40,138 nt of DNA. Origin: Alphaproteobacteria bacterium. Its GTDB lineage: Bacteria; Pseudomonadota; Alphaproteobacteria; Micropepsales; Micropepsaceae. Location: contig JAGWZW010000027.1 in the NCBI GenBank assembly GCA_018971835.1, forward strand, positions 1 through 40,138, in the 5' to 3' direction. Of this stretch, positions 6,480 to 14,827 are shown piece by piece. The position numbers and the translations under genes are program-made. The notes under the pieces are model-generated. The model did not search any database. It was not told where the DNA came from and was given only the letters and a program-made list of their open reading frames with translations. Within the stretch, counting starts at the first letter, position 1. Each line of letters starts with the position of its first letter.

Positions 6480-7886
6480 ATGTCACTCACCACAAGACAA
6501 TACATTTTGAAGGGTGCCCCCTGGGCGGCTACCGGGCGCATAGTCTATGCGGCGCTAGGGTTCTCGACATCTGTGCTGCTTGCGCGCCTGCTGACGCGAA
6601 GCGACGTGGGACTGTATTTCCTGTCGATCAGCCTCTCGTCTTTCATTGCGATATTCGCCAGGGCCGGGATGGACAACGTGCTGTTGCGGCGAATTTCCGG
6701 AAGTATCGGCAGCGGCCGGCCTCAGGAGGTTGTCGCAGCGACCAAGTGCGCAATGCGGGTCGTTACGATATCAACACTTCTCTGTGTAGCAGGCTATCTT
6801 GTCGTCGGCCCCGGGCTGACGCCCTGGCTGTTTCCGGTCTCCCGGTTGAATATGGTAACGGTGCCGACCGCCCTTTGGATTGGAGCCCTCGCGCTGCAGA
6901 TGACGCTTACGGAAGTGCTGCGCGGCTTCAAGGACATACGCGGCGCGGCGCTGACTGGCGGCATCACAAATTCCGCGCTGTTCGTCGTTCTGTTGCTGGT
7001 CGTGGCGCTCGCCGGCGGGCGGTCGTATCTGAATGCGACGGTCGTACTGTGGCTCTCGTTGGCGGCGGCGGCTGTCAACATCGTTCTGGCCGCGGCGCTC
7101 GTTCTTACCGCAAGCCGGGCGCTGCCGCACGAAGCTGTATCCACGTTGTCGGCGCGGAAGCTCCTTAGTGAAGCGTGGCCACTGATGCTGGACAGCGTCG
7201 TGCTCTTCGGCCTTGCGAACATCGGGCTGTGGGTTGTGGGCGCGATGTTGTCCGCGGAGCAGGTCGCCATTTACGGGATGGCCCTCCGTCTTGTGACCTT
7301 GGTGTCTATGCCAACGCAGATCGCCAATTCCGTCCTGCCGCCGCTGATGTCCCAACTATACGTGCAGGGCAGATTGCGAGAGCTCGAGAATATCGTACGG
7401 AAGACCACCACGTTGATAGCGCTGCCGATGTTGCTCGTGCTGCTGCCGCTCGTGCTTTATGGCGGAACGATACTGGCCGCCCTTTTCGGACCGGCGTACC
7501 GTGAGGGCGGGGCAGTTATCGGTTATCTGGCGCTCGCACAGGCAGCAATGGTTGTCGCGGGTTCGTCCGGGTTTCTTCTTATCATGACGTCGCATCAACG
7601 GGCTGCGGCGGCAATTTCGACGTCGGCCGCTGTCGCGTACTTGCCATTGGCCATAATGGCGGCAAAACCCTATGGCGCGGCGGGGGCCGCATTCGCTTTC
7701 TTATGCGTAATGACCGTAACGAAAATTGCGCAGGTAATAGTTGCACGTGTGCGCGTCGGAATATGGACTCAGTTCGATGTAACGAGCCTAAATCGGTCGA
7801 GTTTGAAGAGGCTCGTACGAAAAGCAGTCGAAAGAAGGTCGCCTGTACATGACGATCGGGCCTCCGACGGGGCGCGCTATGGTTGA
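6480..7886 (+). CDS. Wzx-type polysaccharide repeat-unit flippase
   Basis: A 468-residue integral membrane protein of the MOP superfamily (polysaccharide synthesis group). Hydrophobic segments run through the whole chain, about 12 to 14 spans, with the family-like N-terminus ILKGAPWAATGRIVYAALGFSTSVLLARLL and a second-half start at EAWPLMLDSVVLFGLANIGLWVVGA. Members flip undecaprenyl-diphosphate-linked oligosaccharides across the inner membrane. A 119-base gap without clear signals separates it from the upstream glycosyltransferase. The C-terminal 30 residues are polar and basic, likely cytoplasmic. I leave the symbol blank because Wzx sequences are too divergent for a firm name. Confidence 0.85.
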   Translation: MSLTTRQYILKGAPWAATGRIVYAALGFSTSVLLARLLTRSDVGLYFLSISLSSFIAIFARAGMDNVLLRRISGSIGSGRPQEVVAATKCAMRVVTISTLLCVAGYLVVGPGLTPWLFPVSRLNMVTVPTALWIGALALQMTLTEVLRGFKDIRGAALTGGITNSALFVVLLLVVALAGGRSYLNATVVLWLSLAAAAVNIVLAAALVLTASRALPHEAVSTLSARKLLSEAWPLMLDSVVLFGLANIGLWVVGAMLSAEQVAIYGMALRLVTLVSMPTQIANSVLPPLMSQLYVQGRLRELENIVRKTTTLIALPMLLVLLPLVLYGGTILAALFGPAYREGGAVIGYLALAQAAMVVAGSSGFLLIMTSHQRAAAAISTSAAVAYLPLAIMAAKPYGAAGAAFAFLCVMTVTKIAQVIVARVRVGIWTQFDVTSLNRSSLKRLVRKAVERRSPVHDDRASDGARYG

Positions 7887-8715
7887 TGGCGTAATAGCGA
7901 GCGTCGCCCGGCGGCCTGAACGAACAGGAGTAACGGGACGCATACTGTACCAAGGCCTGCGAAATTGCAGAGACGCGATCTCGGCCGCTTCCGCACTTGC
8001 ATTTGCCTCCGACAGGCACCCGCTGGAGCCGAAAGAGTATTCTTTGCTCCCGGAGCACAGCATTGCCTATCTGGTGATATCGAAGGTGGCCTGCAGCTCC
8101 ATCAAGGCGGTTATGCTCTCTGCCGTTTCCGAAGACCAGCTGGCAGATGATTTTTCCGTGCACAGAAGCACAGCGTTGCAAAGGCGCCTTGGAACGCTGA
8201 GTGGCGACGAGGCGTCGTACTACAAATTTACGTTTGTCCGAAATCCGTTTGCAAGGCTGGTTTCTGCGTACGTCAACAAATTTGAAACGCTGGACGTGGT
8301 CCGGCTCAATGGATACAGCCGATATTTGAACGGCATTATTTCACTGGATATTTCGTTCGCTGAATTTTGCCGGCTGGTGGCCGGCATTCCGGACCGCTTG
8401 GCCGAGCGGCATTTTAAGTCACAATATTCTACTGTCTACGATGGCGCCCGCTGCTGTGTAGACTTCGTGGGCAAGTTCGAGAACCTTCGTGCCGATTTTT
8501 CCAGGATTCCCTTGCTGGGCGAGCGCGCATGTCTGCCGCACTTCAATCGATCGCAGGGCTACGACTTTCGTTCCTATTACACGCGCGACCTGGTCCGCCT
8601 GGTCGCGGACCGTTACCGGAACGATATCGAGGCATTTGGATATCATGGCGCGGCAGCAGAACTCGATGAATATTGCAGGGGGCACGATATCGCCCAAGGC
8701 GGCGCCGGCGCATGA
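7849..8715 (+). CDS. Carbohydrate sulfotransferase (Sulfotransfer_2 type, PAPS-dependent)
   Basis: A 288-residue protein with both PAPS-binding motifs of the Golgi chondroitin/dermatan/HNK-1 sulfotransferase family. The 5'-phosphosulfate loop is VISKVACSSIK (76-86), like the PKVACSN loop of the animal enzymes. The 3'-phosphate motif is FVRNPFARLVSAYVNKF (129-145), equivalent to RDPFERLVSAF. Such enzymes move sulfate from PAPS to a sugar hydroxyl or amino group. Between the flippase and a glycosyltransferase in one operon, its substrate is most likely the EPS repeat unit, which implies a sulfated polysaccharide. It overlaps wzx by 38 bases. ATG 7849 has AGAAGG upstream; ATG 7879, overlapping the wzx stop, is an alternative. 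No signal peptide is seen, so it should act in the cytoplasm. Local GC is low: I count 25 of 60 in 8221-8280. Confidence 0.85.
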   Translation: MTIGPPTGRAMVDGVIASVARRPERTGVTGRILYQGLRNCRDAISAASALAFASDRHPLEPKEYSLLPEHSIAYLVISKVACSSIKAVMLSAVSEDQLADDFSVHRSTALQRRLGTLSGDEASYYKFTFVRNPFARLVSAYVNKFETLDVVRLNGYSRYLNGIISLDISFAEFCRLVAGIPDRLAERHFKSQYSTVYDGARCCVDFVGKFENLRADFSRIPLLGERACLPHFNRSQGYDFRSYYTRDLVRLVADRYRNDIEAFGYHGAAAELDEYCRGHDIAQGGAGA

Positions 8716-9977
8716 AAATATTCTACGCGACCGTTGACGAATATCCGCCGTTCCGGGTCGATGTCGTTCAGCTGTTCGGTGTGTTCGTTGCGAGGAGTGG
8801 GATAGAAATAGATTGGTGGATGCGGCCGGTCGCGCCAGGAAAGCGGACCGTTGTCACGGGCGAATATGGGCAACGCTACTGGATATCGTGGCGCCCGCGC
8901 GCGGTCGGCCTGGTTGGGAACGCGGCGCGCGCGATAGCGGCGTTGCTGCATCTCGTCGGTGGGCTGTTCAGGGCAATATCCGGAGATCATGAAATCGTTC
9001 AGGTACGAGACTTGCCGCTCTCAGCGATATTTTACCTTGCTGCTGCCAGGTTGGCGCGCCGGCGCTTTGTCTATTGGATGTCATTCCCTATGCTGGAGGG
9101 ACGGCAGGCGAGGTTAGCCGATCCGGCTGTCCGGAGCCGGCGCCTCAAGGTTCTTGCTGTTCGTCTATATGTCATGATCGCCAAGCCGGTCCTTTATCGC
9201 GTTGTGCTGCGCTGCGCGGATCACGTATTTGTGCAGAGCGAAGAGATGAAAAAGGTCATTGCCGCCAAGGGCGTGCCAAGCAGGTTGATGACGGCCATAC
9301 CGATGGGCGTCAACGTAGACCTCTATAACACGGAAACTGTGGCAATAGCGGCTTTGCACGAAGCAGGGGGTCGTAGGGTTCTATGTTATGTCGGCGCCAT
9401 AGAATCGATCCGCCGCCCGGAACTGATAATAGAGTCTTTGGCGTTGGTCAGGCGGTCGGGGTTTGCCGTGGTTCTTCTCATGATCGGCGCGCCCGATGGC
9501 CCCGAGAAAGAGAAATTGCGCCGGACCGCAGAATTGCTCGGCTTGAGCGATGATGTGATCTGGGTGCCGTTCTTGCCACTTGCCAAGGCGCTGTCCTACG
9601 TGAAGCGCGCGGATATCTGCCTGGCGCTTTGCCCAGACACGCCACCTCTCTCTGTGGCGTCACCCACAAAGCTTGTGGAATACCTGGCGATGGCGCGCCC
9701 GGTGGTGGCAAACGAGCATCCCGATCAGAGGTGGGTCATCGCGGCAAGCGGCGCGGGTCTTTGTGTTCCGTGCACCGCGGACGGTTTCGCCAAAGGTATC
9801 ATAAGCCTGCTGCGCGATCCGGCGCGCGCTTCGGTGGCGGCGAGCCGTGGCCCGGCATGGGTTCGAGAGCACCGATCTTATGCGCATTTGTCCGCCAACG
9901 TGGTGAGTACTTATCAGCAGATGTTGAAGCCGCAAACGCATGAAGGGCGTTCCCTGAAGCGGCGGGTGTGTGAATGA
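8712..9977 (+). CDS. Glycosyltransferase family 4 protein
   Basis: A 421-residue GT-B protein. Its N-half is divergent with hydrophobic stretches (AARAIAALLHLVGGLF, AIFYLAAARLA) that suggest membrane association. The C-half has PMGVNVDLYN, VLCYVGAIESIRRPE, VVLLMIGAPDGPE and SPTKLVEYLAMARPVVANE, the last being the nucleotide-sugar site with its conserved glutamate. Presumed role: adding one sugar to the lipid-linked repeat unit. ATG 8712 overlaps the sulfotransferase stop in an ATGA arrangement, so the two are translationally coupled. Sugar specificity is unknown. Confidence 0.82.
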   Translation: MKIFYATVDEYPPFRVDVVQLFGVFVARSGIEIDWWMRPVAPGKRTVVTGEYGQRYWISWRPRAVGLVGNAARAIAALLHLVGGLFRAISGDHEIVQVRDLPLSAIFYLAAARLARRRFVYWMSFPMLEGRQARLADPAVRSRRLKVLAVRLYVMIAKPVLYRVVLRCADHVFVQSEEMKKVIAAKGVPSRLMTAIPMGVNVDLYNTETVAIAALHEAGGRRVLCYVGAIESIRRPELIIESLALVRRSGFAVVLLMIGAPDGPEKEKLRRTAELLGLSDDVIWVPFLPLAKALSYVKRADICLALCPDTPPLSVASPTKLVEYLAMARPVVANEHPDQRWVIAASGAGLCVPCTADGFAKGIISLLRDPARASVAASRGPAWVREHRSYAHLSANVVSTYQQMLKPQTHEGRSLKRRVCE

Positions 9978-11323
9978 TGCGTCTGCACGCTCGCCATACC
10001 GGTGTAATAGTTTTGTTTATACTGGTGGCAACCCTGTTCAACTATCAATTCTTCAATTGGGCGCTCATAAACAGCGCAGTATTTGCCGATTATCAGTCCG
10101 GGGTCACGGTATCCAGTCCGTTGTACATGGCCGTCAAGGTCGGCCTAACGGTTTCGGCGGTGGGCTTACTTCTGATCCATCACAAGCGCTCGGTGAAGTA
10201 TCTCGGCCTTGGCGCTCCGGCAACCGCTTTGATGCTGTGGGCCATATTGACGGCAGTCTGGTCGGCGGATCGACTGGGAACCCTCCAGGCAGCGTTATCC
10301 TATGCCGCAACCCTTGCTCTTGCATTGGCAGCGGTGACGCTCACATCGCTCGAGAAAGCCAAAAAAATCCATCTGATTGCCGTGGCTCTGGTGATTGTCG
10401 GCAGCTATGCCTTGGTGTTGTTCGTGCCCAAAGTGGGCGTACACCAGGTAACGGATTCGGTGGCCCAAGTTCACGCCGGAGATTGGCGAGGCACTTTCGA
10501 TCATCGCAGTTCGTTTGGCGAATTCATGGCCTTTGCCTTTGGCTTGTTCCTGTGCTTTCGCCGGACGTGCGGGCGGTGGTTAAGCCTCATAGGCATGCTT
10601 GCAGCACTAGCCGGCGTCATAATGAGCCGGTCCGGCGGCTCGCTGGCATCCGCAGTCCTGATTGCCGCCTGCTATTTGATATATGGAGCGTACGCGCACC
10701 GCCGCCTTAACGGGCGGTTGCTGATGATGCTGGGAGCATGTCTGTCGCTTGCGGTGGTTGCTGCGTTGTCTGGCGTGGTCGTTCCCGAACTTCTCTTGCT
10801 GTTCGGCAAAGACCCGACCCTCACCGGCAGAACACTTATCTGGACGCCGCTGATGTACCTGATCTGGAAAAATCCTGTTCTTGGTTATGGTTTCGAAACG
10901 GGATATGGGCATTACGCAGCGCCATTGGTGTGGGATTATACTCACACACTATACAATGCGCACAATGGCTACATTTTGGCGATGATCTATTGTGGCGCGA
11001 TTGGAACAGCGTTGTTGATCGCGGTATTCGGGCATATCGGTTATATCGTGCTCTCCTCCAAAGCGAAGCCAGGGACGGCGGGCTATGAGGTCATGGCCTT
11101 CGGTTTTGTGTTTTCGGTTTACGCGTTGTGGATCAGCGTGATCGAGGGATTCATTATGTCAAGATCCAGTTACCTGGCAGGAGCAACTTGGCTTACCTAT
11201 TTTCTCGTGCTGCGAGCCGATAACGATTTGCGCCGCGCCCGGGCGTGGTGTTCGCTTGTTGCAAGAAACGGGAGACTGTCAGGCGTTCTTCCCGGGAATT
11301 TGTCGCGCGCTGCAGCTCGGTAA
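9974..11323 (+). CDS. Wzy-type O-antigen/EPS polymerase
   Basis: A 449-residue multi-spanning membrane protein of the O-antigen ligase/polymerase family (Wzy_C type). About 10 to 12 hydrophobic segments are visible. Family hallmarks are WRGTFDHRSSFGEFMAF (about 165-181; compare the usual W-R-G-x-F-x-H-K-N motif) in a large periplasmic loop, and TLTGRTLIWTPLMYLIWKNPVLGYGF followed by NAHNGYILAMIYCGAIG. It should join flipped repeat units into polymer in the periplasm. ATG 9974 overlaps the upstream glycosyltransferase stop (ATGA). A WaaL-type ligase role cannot be excluded, but with Wzx and Wza/Wzc nearby polymerase is the better reading. Confidence 0.82.
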   Translation: MMRLHARHTGVIVLFILVATLFNYQFFNWALINSAVFADYQSGVTVSSPLYMAVKVGLTVSAVGLLLIHHKRSVKYLGLGAPATALMLWAILTAVWSADRLGTLQAALSYAATLALALAAVTLTSLEKAKKIHLIAVALVIVGSYALVLFVPKVGVHQVTDSVAQVHAGDWRGTFDHRSSFGEFMAFAFGLFLCFRRTCGRWLSLIGMLAALAGVIMSRSGGSLASAVLIAACYLIYGAYAHRRLNGRLLMMLGACLSLAVVAALSGVVVPELLLLFGKDPTLTGRTLIWTPLMYLIWKNPVLGYGFETGYGHYAAPLVWDYTHTLYNAHNGYILAMIYCGAIGTALLIAVFGHIGYIVLSSKAKPGTAGYEVMAFGFVFSVYALWISVIEGFIMSRSSYLAGATWLTYFLVLRADNDLRRARAWCSLVARNGRLSGVLPGNLSRAAAR

Positions 11324-11420
11324 CGCTGACTTTACAGCGGCTCGATTTCGTGCCCGTCGTGTAGCGAAGAATCTGGCGCGCCGCGTTTGGAGGCGGGGCG
11401 CAACCGTTCACGCCACATCG

Positions 11421-11588
11421 GCGATAACAGGTTCTGTGCGTATCGGTTCGGGCGCCGTAGCTGCTGCAAATGCGGCTATCACCTGTGACGTGCGGCCATG
11501 TTGCCTGGTGGCCGGGGGCTCCGCCGCCATAAAGCGACCGGCAATCGATGCGCGGTTCTATCGCCGTGGCTGTAGGGCGGCTCTTTAG
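11421..11588 (+). pseudogene. Remnant of a hexapeptide-repeat acyltransferase C-terminus
   Basis: In one frame this stretch reads AITGSVRIGSGAV, ANAAITCDVRPCCLVAGGSAA and IKR, matching the end of left-handed beta-helix acetyltransferases (IGxGAVVGANAVVTKDVPPYxIVAGNPAxVIK). No start codon, ribosome site or N-terminal acyltransferase sequence precedes it in this frame; upstream it runs into the end of the polymerase gene. Several usual residues are changed (DVRPCC for DVPPY, GGSAA for GNPA). I read it as a decayed fragment, evidence that an O-acetyltransferase gene was once between the polymerase and galE. Chance similarity in a GC-rich frame is possible. Confidence 0.45.
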
Positions 11589-11833
11589 CCGACGTAGCTG
11601 TCGCAATACGCATGAAGTTAGGAACAGCTAATCGGGTCCAGGTTCGCTGTCGGCGCGAGTCCATTGCGTCTGGATCACAGATGCTGCCGAGGAAGAGTTT
11701 CGGACTCTTCTCGATCATGGTGCGGAATGATCCGCCGCGAGTTCTCAGTGTCCCCGTCCAATGTGCCGGTCCTTGCTCGTCCGCGGTGCGGCCTTGGCGT
11801 CGCGGTCTATTTGGAGGATAGCGGAGACCACCT
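11589..11833. other. Noncoding gap before galE, with a stem-loop
   Basis: No gene is recognisable. The one clear structure is GAAGAGT-TTCGG-ACTCTTC at 11692-11710, a perfect 7-bp stem with a 5-base loop and no T-run after it. Together with the acyltransferase remnant just upstream this makes about 500 bases without an intact gene, the longest break inside the otherwise tightly packed first half of the cluster; a promoter for the galE segment could lie here but I cannot point to one. Confidence 0.4.
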
Positions 11834-12814
11834 ATGGCCATACTTGTTACCGGAGGGGCCGGTTACATCGGCAGTCATATGACCTACGCGCTAATTGATC
11901 GCGGCGAGGAGGTAGTTGTGCTGGATAACCTCTCGACCGGAAGCCGTTCACTAGTCTGCAAGGATGCAACGTTCATAGAAGGTGACGTTGGCGATCATGC
12001 CCTGGTACGACGAATCGCCGAAGCGTATCGGATTGAGAGCGTTATACACTTTGCAGGTTCGGTTGTGGTGCCGGAGTCTGTTGCAATTCCGTTGGCCTAC
12101 TATGCCAACAATGCGATGGCCTCGCGCTCGCTCATCGAAGCCTCTGTGGAATCCGGCGTAGAGCACTTCATCTTTTCGTCCACCGCTGCGGTATACGGCG
12201 CAACACAGACCGGGAAGGTGGCGGAAAATGCGATCCGGGATCCGATCAGCCCGTACGGGCGTTCAAAGCTGGTAATAGAATGGATGCTGCAGGACACTTC
12301 GCGCGCATATCCCGAATTTCGCCACATGGCTTTGCGATATTTCAATGTCGCCGGCGCGGATCCCGCGGGCCGCACCGGTCAATCGACACCGCGTGCGACC
12401 CACCTCATCAAGCGGGCCTGCCAGGTGGCGCTGGGGCGCGTTCCTCATCTTGATATTTTCGGCACCGATTATCCGACGCCGGACGGCACGGGCGTACGAG
12501 ACTTTATTCACGTAGTCGATCTGGTTTCTGCTCACGTCCTGGCACTTCAGGCGCTGAGGGCGGGCGCCCGCTCCGCCTGCTACAATTGCGGGTACGGTAT
12601 CGGGATCAGTGTGCGGCAGGTCGTATCCGAGTTGGAGAAGATCGTCGGCCGGGCATTGCCGGTTAAAGAATGCGGCCGCCGCCCCGGAGACGGCGCGACA
12701 GTCGTTGCCGATCCGGCGCAGATCGAAGCCGGGCTTCATTGGCGCGCTGAACACGGCGAATTGAGAGAAATCATCGCCTCTGCACTCGAGTGGGAACGAA
12801 CCCTTGAGGCATAG
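11834..12814 (+). CDS. galE: UDP-glucose 4-epimerase
   Basis: A 326-residue extended short-chain dehydrogenase. It interconverts UDP-glucose and UDP-galactose with bound NAD. Visible are the NAD motif TGGAGYIGSH (6-15), LDNLSTG (30-36), the substrate segment FSSTAAVYG (about 114-122) with the catalytic serine/threonine, the YGRSK catalytic pair (Tyr141, Lys145), MALRYFNVAGAD, and DGTGVRDFIHVVDL. These are GalE hallmarks, so function is secure, though UDP-GlcNAc or uronate epimerisation cannot be excluded. GGAG lies 7 bases before ATG 11834. It probably supplies UDP-galactose for the repeat unit. Confidence 0.92.
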   Translation: MAILVTGGAGYIGSHMTYALIDRGEEVVVLDNLSTGSRSLVCKDATFIEGDVGDHALVRRIAEAYRIESVIHFAGSVVVPESVAIPLAYYANNAMASRSLIEASVESGVEHFIFSSTAAVYGATQTGKVAENAIRDPISPYGRSKLVIEWMLQDTSRAYPEFRHMALRYFNVAGADPAGRTGQSTPRATHLIKRACQVALGRVPHLDIFGTDYPTPDGTGVRDFIHVVDLVSAHVLALQALRAGARSACYNCGYGIGISVRQVVSELEKIVGRALPVKECGRRPGDGATVVADPAQIEAGLHWRAEHGELREIIASALEWERTLEA

Positions 12815-12865
12815 CAGCGGCGTGAGAGCGCTTGGCGCTCAAACCAGCCAGAACTGGAGTTCGCA

Positions 12866-14827
12866 TTGTGTGGAATAGTCGGATGGGCCGTTGCACGCGG
12901 CAAGAGCCAGAGTGCCGGGACGTTGCTCCACCTGGCCAATCTGCTGGCGCATCGCGGCCCGGATGGCGCCGGGCACTGGCTCGGCCACACGGCTGATGGG
13001 CGCTGTCAGATCGGCCTGGGCCACAGGCGCTTGTCGATCATCGATATCGGCGGCGGCGTTCAACCGATGTGGAGCGGCGACAGGGCGCACTGTCTGGTCT
13101 TCAATGGTGAAATTTACAACTATATCGAGTTGCGAGACGAATTGCGAAGGCTGGGTCATGGCTTTCGCACTGAGTCCGACACCGAGGTGCTGCTTGCGGC
13201 CTATCGCCAGTGGGGGGTGACGGCCTTGTCGCGCCTGCGCGGCATGTTTGCATTCGCACTTTGGGATGCCACCCGGCAGTGCCTTCTGCTGGCCCGCGAT
13301 CCGTTCGGGAAGAAGCCGCTTTTTATCGCCGGCGGGGAGGGCTTTTTTGTCTTCGGGTCCGAGATCGATCCGGTGCTGGCATTTCCGGGCGTCGGCCGGA
13401 ATTTCAATGTTGCGGCATTGGGTCACTATCTGCTGAACCGCTATGTTCCGGGCCCGGCTACGTTCTTCCGGGGCGTGCAGAAGCTGCAACCGGGCTGTTA
13501 TGGAGTGTGGGGTGGCGGCGATCTGGCGATCTCCCGCTATTTCACTCCGCCATCCGGCACGACAGAACCGGACATCGTCGCCTTCGAGGACGCATTGGCG
13601 CTGTTCGAGACGACGTTCGACGACGCCGTGCGAATTCGGATGCGCAGCGATGCTCCCTATGGAGCCTATCTCTCCGGCGGCATTGATTCCTCGGCGGTGG
13701 TCGCCGCCATGTCGCGCCATAGCGGTGCGCGAATTCGAACGTTTTCGGTGGGCTTCGAAGACGCCCGCTATTCGGAGCTGGATCATGCGCGAACTGTAGC
13801 TTCGCATTTCGGCACCGATCATCACGAGCTGGTCGTCACGCCGCAGGCGTTCATGGAACATTGGCCGTCCGCCCTACGCAGCCGCGGCGCGCCGGTGAGC
13901 GAGGCATCGGATATTCCGATCATGATGCTGTCCCGCATGGCATCGCAGTCCGTGAAAATGGTTCTGACGGGCGAAGGTTCCGATGAGCTGCTGGCGGGCT
14001 ATCCAAAGCATCGCGCGGAGCAATGGATAACGCGCTATCAACGGGCGATGCCCGGAATATTGCACGACGGGCTGGTCGCGCCGCTGGTCCGCGCGCTGCC
14101 CTATGGATTTCGCCGCCTCAAACTCGCAGCATGTGCCGCCGGCGAGCGCGATCTGTCCGCCCGTATGCGCCTGTGGTTCGGCGGTATCCCGGCGGCGGAG
14201 CGCGATAACATCCTGGGGCACGCCGCGCCATCGGAGCCAGACGATCCCTATCCCTATTCGGCGGCGATCGGATCGGACGTTCGCCGCACGCTGTTCTTTG
14301 ATCAGACCTCGTGGCTGCCCGATAACCTGCTGGAGCGCGGGGACCGCATGATGATGGCCGGTTCGATCGAAGGCCGGATGCCGTTTATGGATACGGCCCT
14401 CGCGCAGCTCGTCGCGCGGTTCCCCGATCGGTTCCTGCTTGGCCGCAAGGGCGGCAAGGCCGTGCTGCGGGCGGCAATGGACAAGGTGCTTCCGGAAGCC
14501 ATCGTGGCCCGAAAAAAGGTCGGCTTTCGGGTGCCGGTCGATGAGTGGTTCCGCGGGCCCTACCGCAATCTGGTCAGGGAGTTGCTGACAAGCTCCGAGA
14601 CCAGGATCACGCGGTTTTGCAGCACGCAAACTTTGCGTCGGCTGGTCGATGATCACATCGAAGGCCGCCAGAATAACGAGAAGGCGCTTTGGGCGCTGGC
14701 CAACCTCGAGATGTTTACGCGCATCTTCAACCTCGTCGAAGGCGACGATATGCCGGCGGGAGATGGCGCGCTCATCGCAATGCCGGCTCCTCGGGGCGAT
14801 ATGGCGCAAGGCGCGACTTATGGCTGA
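12866..14827 (+). CDS. asnB: Asparagine synthase-type glutamine amidotransferase
   Basis: A 653-residue class II glutamine amidotransferase/ATP-dependent amide ligase. The mature protein would start with the nucleophile Cys2 (MCGIVGW). The glutaminase half (1-200) has HRGPDGAG, HRRLSIID and FNGEIYNY. The synthetase half has the pyrophosphate loop LSGGIDSS near 268-275 and LTGEGSDELLAGYPKH. The start is an unusual TTG at 12866 with TGGAG upstream. In EPS and O-antigen loci such proteins often amidate sugar carboxylates (uronamides) rather than make asparagine; with AlgD in the same cluster, amidation of a uronic acid is plausible but unproven. Its last bases overlap the next glycosyltransferase start. 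Confidence 0.88.
   Translation: MCGIVGWAVARGKSQSAGTLLHLANLLAHRGPDGAGHWLGHTADGRCQIGLGHRRLSIIDIGGGVQPMWSGDRAHCLVFNGEIYNYIELRDELRRLGHGFRTESDTEVLLAAYRQWGVTALSRLRGMFAFALWDATRQCLLLARDPFGKKPLFIAGGEGFFVFGSEIDPVLAFPGVGRNFNVAALGHYLLNRYVPGPATFFRGVQKLQPGCYGVWGGGDLAISRYFTPPSGTTEPDIVAFEDALALFETTFDDAVRIRMRSDAPYGAYLSGGIDSSAVVAAMSRHSGARIRTFSVGFEDARYSELDHARTVASHFGTDHHELVVTPQAFMEHWPSALRSRGAPVSEASDIPIMMLSRMASQSVKMVLTGEGSDELLAGYPKHRAEQWITRYQRAMPGILHDGLVAPLVRALPYGFRRLKLAACAAGERDLSARMRLWFGGIPAAERDNILGHAAPSEPDDPYPYSAAIGSDVRRTLFFDQTSWLPDNLLERGDRMMMAGSIEGRMPFMDTALAQLVARFPDRFLLGRKGGKAVLRAAMDKVLPEAIVARKKVGFRVPVDEWFRGPYRNLVRELLTSSETRITRFCSTQTLRRLVDDHIEGRQNNEKALWALANLEMFTRIFNLVEGDDMPAGDGALIAMPAPRGDMAQGATYG

Noticed and set aside
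12826-12840. Small hairpin GAGCGC-TTG-GCGCTC between galE and asnB
   Set aside because: Only a 6-bp stem with a 3-base loop and no T-run in a 51-base gap; too weak to call a terminator.
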